Source: Dictyobacter kobayashii (lineage in GTDB: Bacteria; Chloroflexota; Ktedonobacteria; Ktedonobacterales; Ktedonobacteraceae). Taken from it: DNA of 64,000 bases. A program made the translations under genes and the position numbers. Positions 60,725 to 64,000 of this stretch are shown piece after piece. The stretch lies in contig NZ_BIFS01000001.1 in assembly GCF_003967555.1 (NCBI RefSeq), positions 3,038,001-3,102,000 of the forward strand, written 5' to 3'. Under the pieces are notes generated by a model. That model was not told where the DNA came from and searched no databases. It saw only the letters and a list, made by a program, of their open reading frames with translations. Every line of letters begins with the position of its first letter. Positions within the stretch are counted from its first letter, which is position 1.

Positions 60725-63213
60725 TTGACCAGCTCCTCCTTGATGGGCTTGCTTTCATTATAAGGTGCAGGGATGACTTCTACCTGTGGGCCAGGCAAAT
60801 TTGTGAGCAGGGTGGTCTCCGCTAGAGCCCGTTCAGGGGTATAGGTGGCGCGGATAGCTGTGCCGCGTCCAGGTTCTGTACGTACTGTAATTGAGCCGCC
60901 GATGGCGGCCATACGCTCATGCATACCTACAATACCCAGGCTTTCGAGGCGTGGATCGCCCAGGCGGAAGCCATGGCCATTGTCCGCAATTACCAGCGAG
61001 ATCTCTCCGTGGACGCTATAGCGCAGGCGTACCACGACTTTGGTGGCATGGGCATGTTTCACCACATTGGCCAGCGCCTCCTGGGCCACGCGATAAAATG
61101 CCAGCTCCACCATACTTGACGCGCCGTCCATCCTGGCTGGTTCCTGCCCCAGGCTATAGACGATCACGTGTAGTTGCTTACCGCCGACAAGTTCGTTCTG
61201 GCGCCCAAGCCAGCGTAGCGCTTCCGCCAGGCCCAGTTCTTCCAGCAGTGAGGGTCTGAGCGCCAGGCAGGTGCGGCGCAGATTGGTGACTATTGAGCGG
61301 GCCATTGGTAGTGCCGTGTCCAGTGCATGTATATTCTTGGCATCGGATAGCTGGCGTACCAGCAACATCGCTTCTTGCAGTACGTCATCATGTAGATCGA
61401 GCGCCAGGTGGTGTCGCTCCTCTTCCTGAGCCTGAATCACGCGATGGTTGAGTGCCATCAACTTTTGCGCATCCGCCTGGGCTTGTGTGAGATAGCGATT
61501 GTTGACCTCTAAGACTGACAGCTGGGCCACCAGTGAGGCCAGAAAGCTTTTATCCTGCCTGCTATAAGGTTCGTAGTTCTGCTTGGGACCCAGGCATAGA
61601 AAGCCTGTGATCAGGTCGCCATCATACAGTGAGAACAAGATAATATTATCCAGTAGCAGGGGTTCAAAAGAGCGCTGGCGAAAATGCATCAGAGCCGCAT
61701 TGGCCGCCTTTTTCATCTGTATATCCGTGTAAGCCGGCGACTTCTGCGCATAGCGATAGATATGCCAGTTACTGGTATCGTTACTCTGCTCTGCCACATA
61801 GCGCATCTCGTCCTGCGAGGTGGCCCGAATAAAGAGTGCTACCTCATTGGCATTCAGTAGCTGCTCCAGCCTGGGAAGAATAAAGGCACTGATCTGGTCC
61901 AGTCCGCGTAGCCCGGTTAAAGCCGTACTGAGCTGGCGTAGCTCATCATTGTACTGATAGAAATCATGATAAAACACATGGTCACCGGCGTCGCGTACCT
62001 TGTTCCAGACGAAGGGGAAGAGCCAGAGACTGACCACCATTAAGCCCGCGTACAGATAATCGCGCCATTCCAGTTGGGCGCTACTATCGCCACTGGCAAA
62101 GGTGCGTAGCGCGATAATGGCCGGAAAAATAAAGGCGCAGGATAGCAAGGCCCACAAAAAGACGCGCATCACTTTTCGGCTCAGCAGGCTGGTTGTGCCT
62201 AAAAGTTGATGACGGAAAATTGCATAGTCACAGATGATGGGCAGAATAACCAGTGGCACCGGTACCAGGTGGAGCAAACTCTGATGGAAGAAGGGCATGG
62301 GTGGAATGATGCCAATGCTCAGACTTGAAATAATCAATAGGAAAATGACGCCAATCATGACCATGCGGGCCAACTGCTGTTCGGTGCGCGCCATATTGCG
62401 CAGGCCCCAGATAAGTATGCCAATCACTATCAGCACACATATGATGTTGTAGAGGAAGGTCGAGAACAAGAAAAGCATATGTGCGTGTTCCCATAGAGGG
62501 ATGAGGTTGAGAACCAGCAGCACAACTCCCACACTCAGAGGTAAATAAGGGAGCCAGCGACGTCCCTTCCTGGTGGTGTGGTTAACCATTGGATGTGGAA
62601 AGAGACAGACAAAGGTAGTAGAAAGTCCTGTGGTCAAAATGAGCAGGTTGATAAAAAGCGCACTGGCCCAATGGACATTAAGACTAAAGGTACCAAACAG
62701 GCTACACATCAATGAAACGACATAAAACAGGATAAAGGCTACGCGTGCGGTCGGTCGATCCTGCGAACGGAAGAAGATCGCCATGCCCGCGATATCAAAG
62801 ATCAAGGCCAGCATACCAGCAATGAAGATATCTAGCGGATTTAATGTTTGTGGGGCGGCGTGAATAGTGAAGGGATGTCCACCGGGCCCGGTCGTCGCTA
62901 TAATATTGCCCTCTAGCTGGCACATCTGTTGATGTCCCGGACCAGGGGAGAATGGTGGCTCTTTTGGATAGATCACAGAGCCAGCGCGCACATTATTGGT
63001 CCAGGCATCAGTAAAAGGAGTTACATTGAGCACCTGGCAGGCGTCTGGTTGTCCATTTACCGGAGCCAGCGTAACCTCTGGATGTTCTGGCTGTTGGGTA
63101 CTCAAGAATACTAGCAGGCCCAGTTGGATACCTATACTCAAGATGACAACAAGCCAGCGTTTGATCATGGTTGTGGTATGTGGTCGTTGTGGTAGAAAGA
63201 GTCTCTCTTTCAC
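60721..63213 (-). CDS. Sensor histidine kinase with multi-helix membrane sensor, GAF and HisKA_3 domains
   Basis: 830 residues. One N-terminal helix, an outside loop of about 90 residues, then about seven to nine more membrane helices (130-410), a GAF-like region (about 445-590), the HisKA_3 box HHLALDLHDDVLQEAMLLVR with phospho-His (near 630) and an ATPase with ALANVVKHAHATKVVVRLRY and DNGHGFRLGDPRLESLGIVG. The predicted GTG start at 63213 has AAGAAGG upstream; the ATG at 63168 is the alternative. It passes phosphate to the coupled NarL-type regulator. The signal is unknown. Confidence 0.93.
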   Translation of the reverse strand: MKERLFLPQRPHTTTMIKRWLVVILSIGIQLGLLVFLSTQQPEHPEVTLAPVNGQPDACQVLNVTPFTDAWTNNVRAGSVIYPKEPPFSPGPGHQQMCQLEGNIIATTGPGGHPFTIHAAPQTLNPLDIFIAGMLALIFDIAGMAIFFRSQDRPTARVAFILFYVVSLMCSLFGTFSLNVHWASALFINLLILTTGLSTTFVCLFPHPMVNHTTRKGRRWLPYLPLSVGVVLLVLNLIPLWEHAHMLFLFSTFLYNIICVLIVIGILIWGLRNMARTEQQLARMVMIGVIFLLIISSLSIGIIPPMPFFHQSLLHLVPVPLVILPIICDYAIFRHQLLGTTSLLSRKVMRVFLWALLSCAFIFPAIIALRTFASGDSSAQLEWRDYLYAGLMVVSLWLFPFVWNKVRDAGDHVFYHDFYQYNDELRQLSTALTGLRGLDQISAFILPRLEQLLNANEVALFIRATSQDEMRYVAEQSNDTSNWHIYRYAQKSPAYTDIQMKKAANAALMHFRQRSFEPLLLDNIILFSLYDGDLITGFLCLGPKQNYEPYSRQDKSFLASLVAQLSVLEVNNRYLTQAQADAQKLMALNHRVIQAQEEERHHLALDLHDDVLQEAMLLVRQLSDAKNIHALDTALPMARSIVTNLRRTCLALRPSLLEELGLAEALRWLGRQNELVGGKQLHVIVYSLGQEPARMDGASSMVELAFYRVAQEALANVVKHAHATKVVVRLRYSVHGEISLVIADNGHGFRLGDPRLESLGIVGMHERMAAIGGSITVRTEPGRGTAIRATYTPERALAETTLLTNLPGPQVEVIPAPYNESKPIKEELVK

Positions 63214-63410
63214 GCCAGGCCTTCTTTCTTCTCTTCCTACGAACAGAACTTTGCTTAAACTATAGTCATTGTATTGTAGCGTAATTTTCTAGAGTATAAC
63301 ATCAGGGATTTCCCCGAAGACAAGTGATAACTGGAAAGGTAAGCTTGGGGTAGTTTACTGCTATTGTCAAAAAATATACCAACGTATATCTGATATTGAG
63401 GTCATACCTG

Positions 63411-64000
63411 ATGAAGACTGCCAATCTCTCTGCGACTGCGTTAAATGCTAGTGGGCCGGGGCAGGGCGGAGAGAAACTTACGCTCTCCGCGAGCCAGCCA
63501 ACCCGGCGCTGGCAACGTATTACCCTTGGCGTTATTGTTGCCGTTTCGGCTTTCCTTAATCTGTTTCTGATTCAACAAAACGGTTACGGCAATGCTTATT
63601 ATACCGCTGCAGTAAAAAGTATGCTGATGAACTGGCATAACTTTTTCTTTGTTTCATTTGATCCTGGTGGTTTTGTGACCGTTGATAAGCCTCCCCTAGG
63701 TTTATGGATTCAGGCATTGAGTGCAAAAATTTTTGAGGTCCTGGGCTTTGGCTTTAGTGGTGTCAGTGTATTGGTTCCCCAGGCGATTGCCGGCACGATT
63801 GCGGTCTATGTCATCTATTGCCTGGTGCGGCGTTACTTTGGCCCTGTACCCGGGCTGATTGCCGCGCTGGCGCTGGCGATCACGCCTATTTCAGTGACGT
63901 TGAACCGGGATAATAATCTGGATCCCTTGTTAGTATTAATCCTGTTGCTGGCGACCTGGTGTGTGATGCTGGCCGTTGATACGGGGAAGTTGCGCTGGCT
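63411..64000 (+). CDS. GT39-like membrane glycosyltransferase, N-terminal part (runs off window)
   Basis: The frame is open from ATG 63411 to the window end (196 residues). After a polar start of about 40 residues comes the first helix (ITLGVIVAVSAFLNLFLI), then NGYGNAYYTAAVKSMLMNWH, FDPGGFVTVDKPPLGLWIQA with the Asp-Lys-Pro-Pro motif, and LNRDNNLDPLLVLILLLATW. This pattern matches PMT/ArnT-type (GT-C) enzymes that transfer sugars from polyprenyl phosphate outside the membrane. The C-terminal part is not in view. Divergent from the histidine kinase gene. Confidence 0.88.
   Translation, partial: MKTANLSATALNASGPGQGGEKLTLSASQPTRRWQRITLGVIVAVSAFLNLFLIQQNGYGNAYYTAAVKSMLMNWHNFFFVSFDPGGFVTVDKPPLGLWIQALSAKIFEVLGFGFSGVSVLVPQAIAGTIAVYVIYCLVRRYFGPVPGLIAALALAITPISVTLNRDNNLDPLLVLILLLATWCVMLAVDTGKLRW

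Overview
The window looks like chromosomal DNA from a Ktedonobacteria-type member of the Chloroflexota. This is an inference from gene content, not a database match. The supporting signs are eukaryotic-type Ser/Thr kinases (one fused to a zinc ribbon and a WD40 propeller), a BTAD/SARP regulator with an NTPase domain, a DUF6230/DUF6114-type cluster otherwise typical of Actinobacteria, many uptake and export ABC systems, several two-component pairs, and intergenic spaces full of long perfect hairpins.

Layout. 0.3-4.0 kb: an asymmetric heterodimeric ABC exporter pair. 4.3-6.5 kb: zinc-ribbon/kinase/WD40 protein. 7.3-14.8 kb: a leftward carbohydrate locus with a binding protein and two permeases bracketed by two (alpha/alpha)6-barrel glucosidase-like enzymes, followed upstream by a SARP-type regulator. 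17.5-21.0 kb: PDZ/radical-SAM-like DUF512 protein, a small membrane protein, BioY and an SRAP protein. 21.2-25.2 kb: a peptide/nickel-type ABC uptake operon with no ATPase genes. 25.8-28.1 kb: DUF6230-like/DUF6114-like/DUF6230-like cluster. 28.4-37.4 kb: membrane and hypothetical proteins, a SASA esterase, a LacI regulator with a very clear promoter/operator, GNAT, DUF2625, a GH63-like hydrolase and an isochorismatase-fold hydrolase. 37.8-44.0 kb: a 6.2 kb integrated element in tRNA-Thr(UGU). 44.3-50.6 kb: receiver protein, DUF2785 protein, amidase, OmpR-type two-component pair, pentapeptide-repeat protein. 51-52.6 kb: a membrane Ser/Thr kinase and a small protein. 52.7-58.9 kb: cydABDC, cytochrome bd oxidase with its assembly exporter. 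59.4-63.2 kb: YbaK-type deacylase and a NarL-type two-component pair. 63.4 kb to the end: the start of a GT39-like glycosyltransferase that runs off the window.

The most notable region is the tRNA-Thr element. A 37-bp perfect direct repeat (37804-37840 and 43985-44021) marks its ends. The repeat is the 5' half of the tRNA, and each copy has its own strong-looking promoter, so the element appears to supply a new promoter and 5' half to the tRNA. Inside are a tyrosine integrase, a truncated second recombinase, a 47-residue zinc-ribbon protein, two hairpins with the same loop but different compensating stems, a 122-nt interrupted palindrome, GCAGGTTT repeats beside a replicase C-terminal domain, and an HTH-GNAT fusion protein.

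Seven genes (SARP regulator, DppB-type permease, DUF6230-like protein, GH63-like hydrolase, integrase, amidase, YbaK) are each split by a frameshift that one added base in a short G or C run would repair. A homopolymer under-call in the assembly is the simplest explanation, but real slippage mutations cannot be excluded. At least four genes are followed by very long perfect hairpins carrying a shared GC-rich tag, and a separate 367-bp fold-back element lies at 29121-29487.
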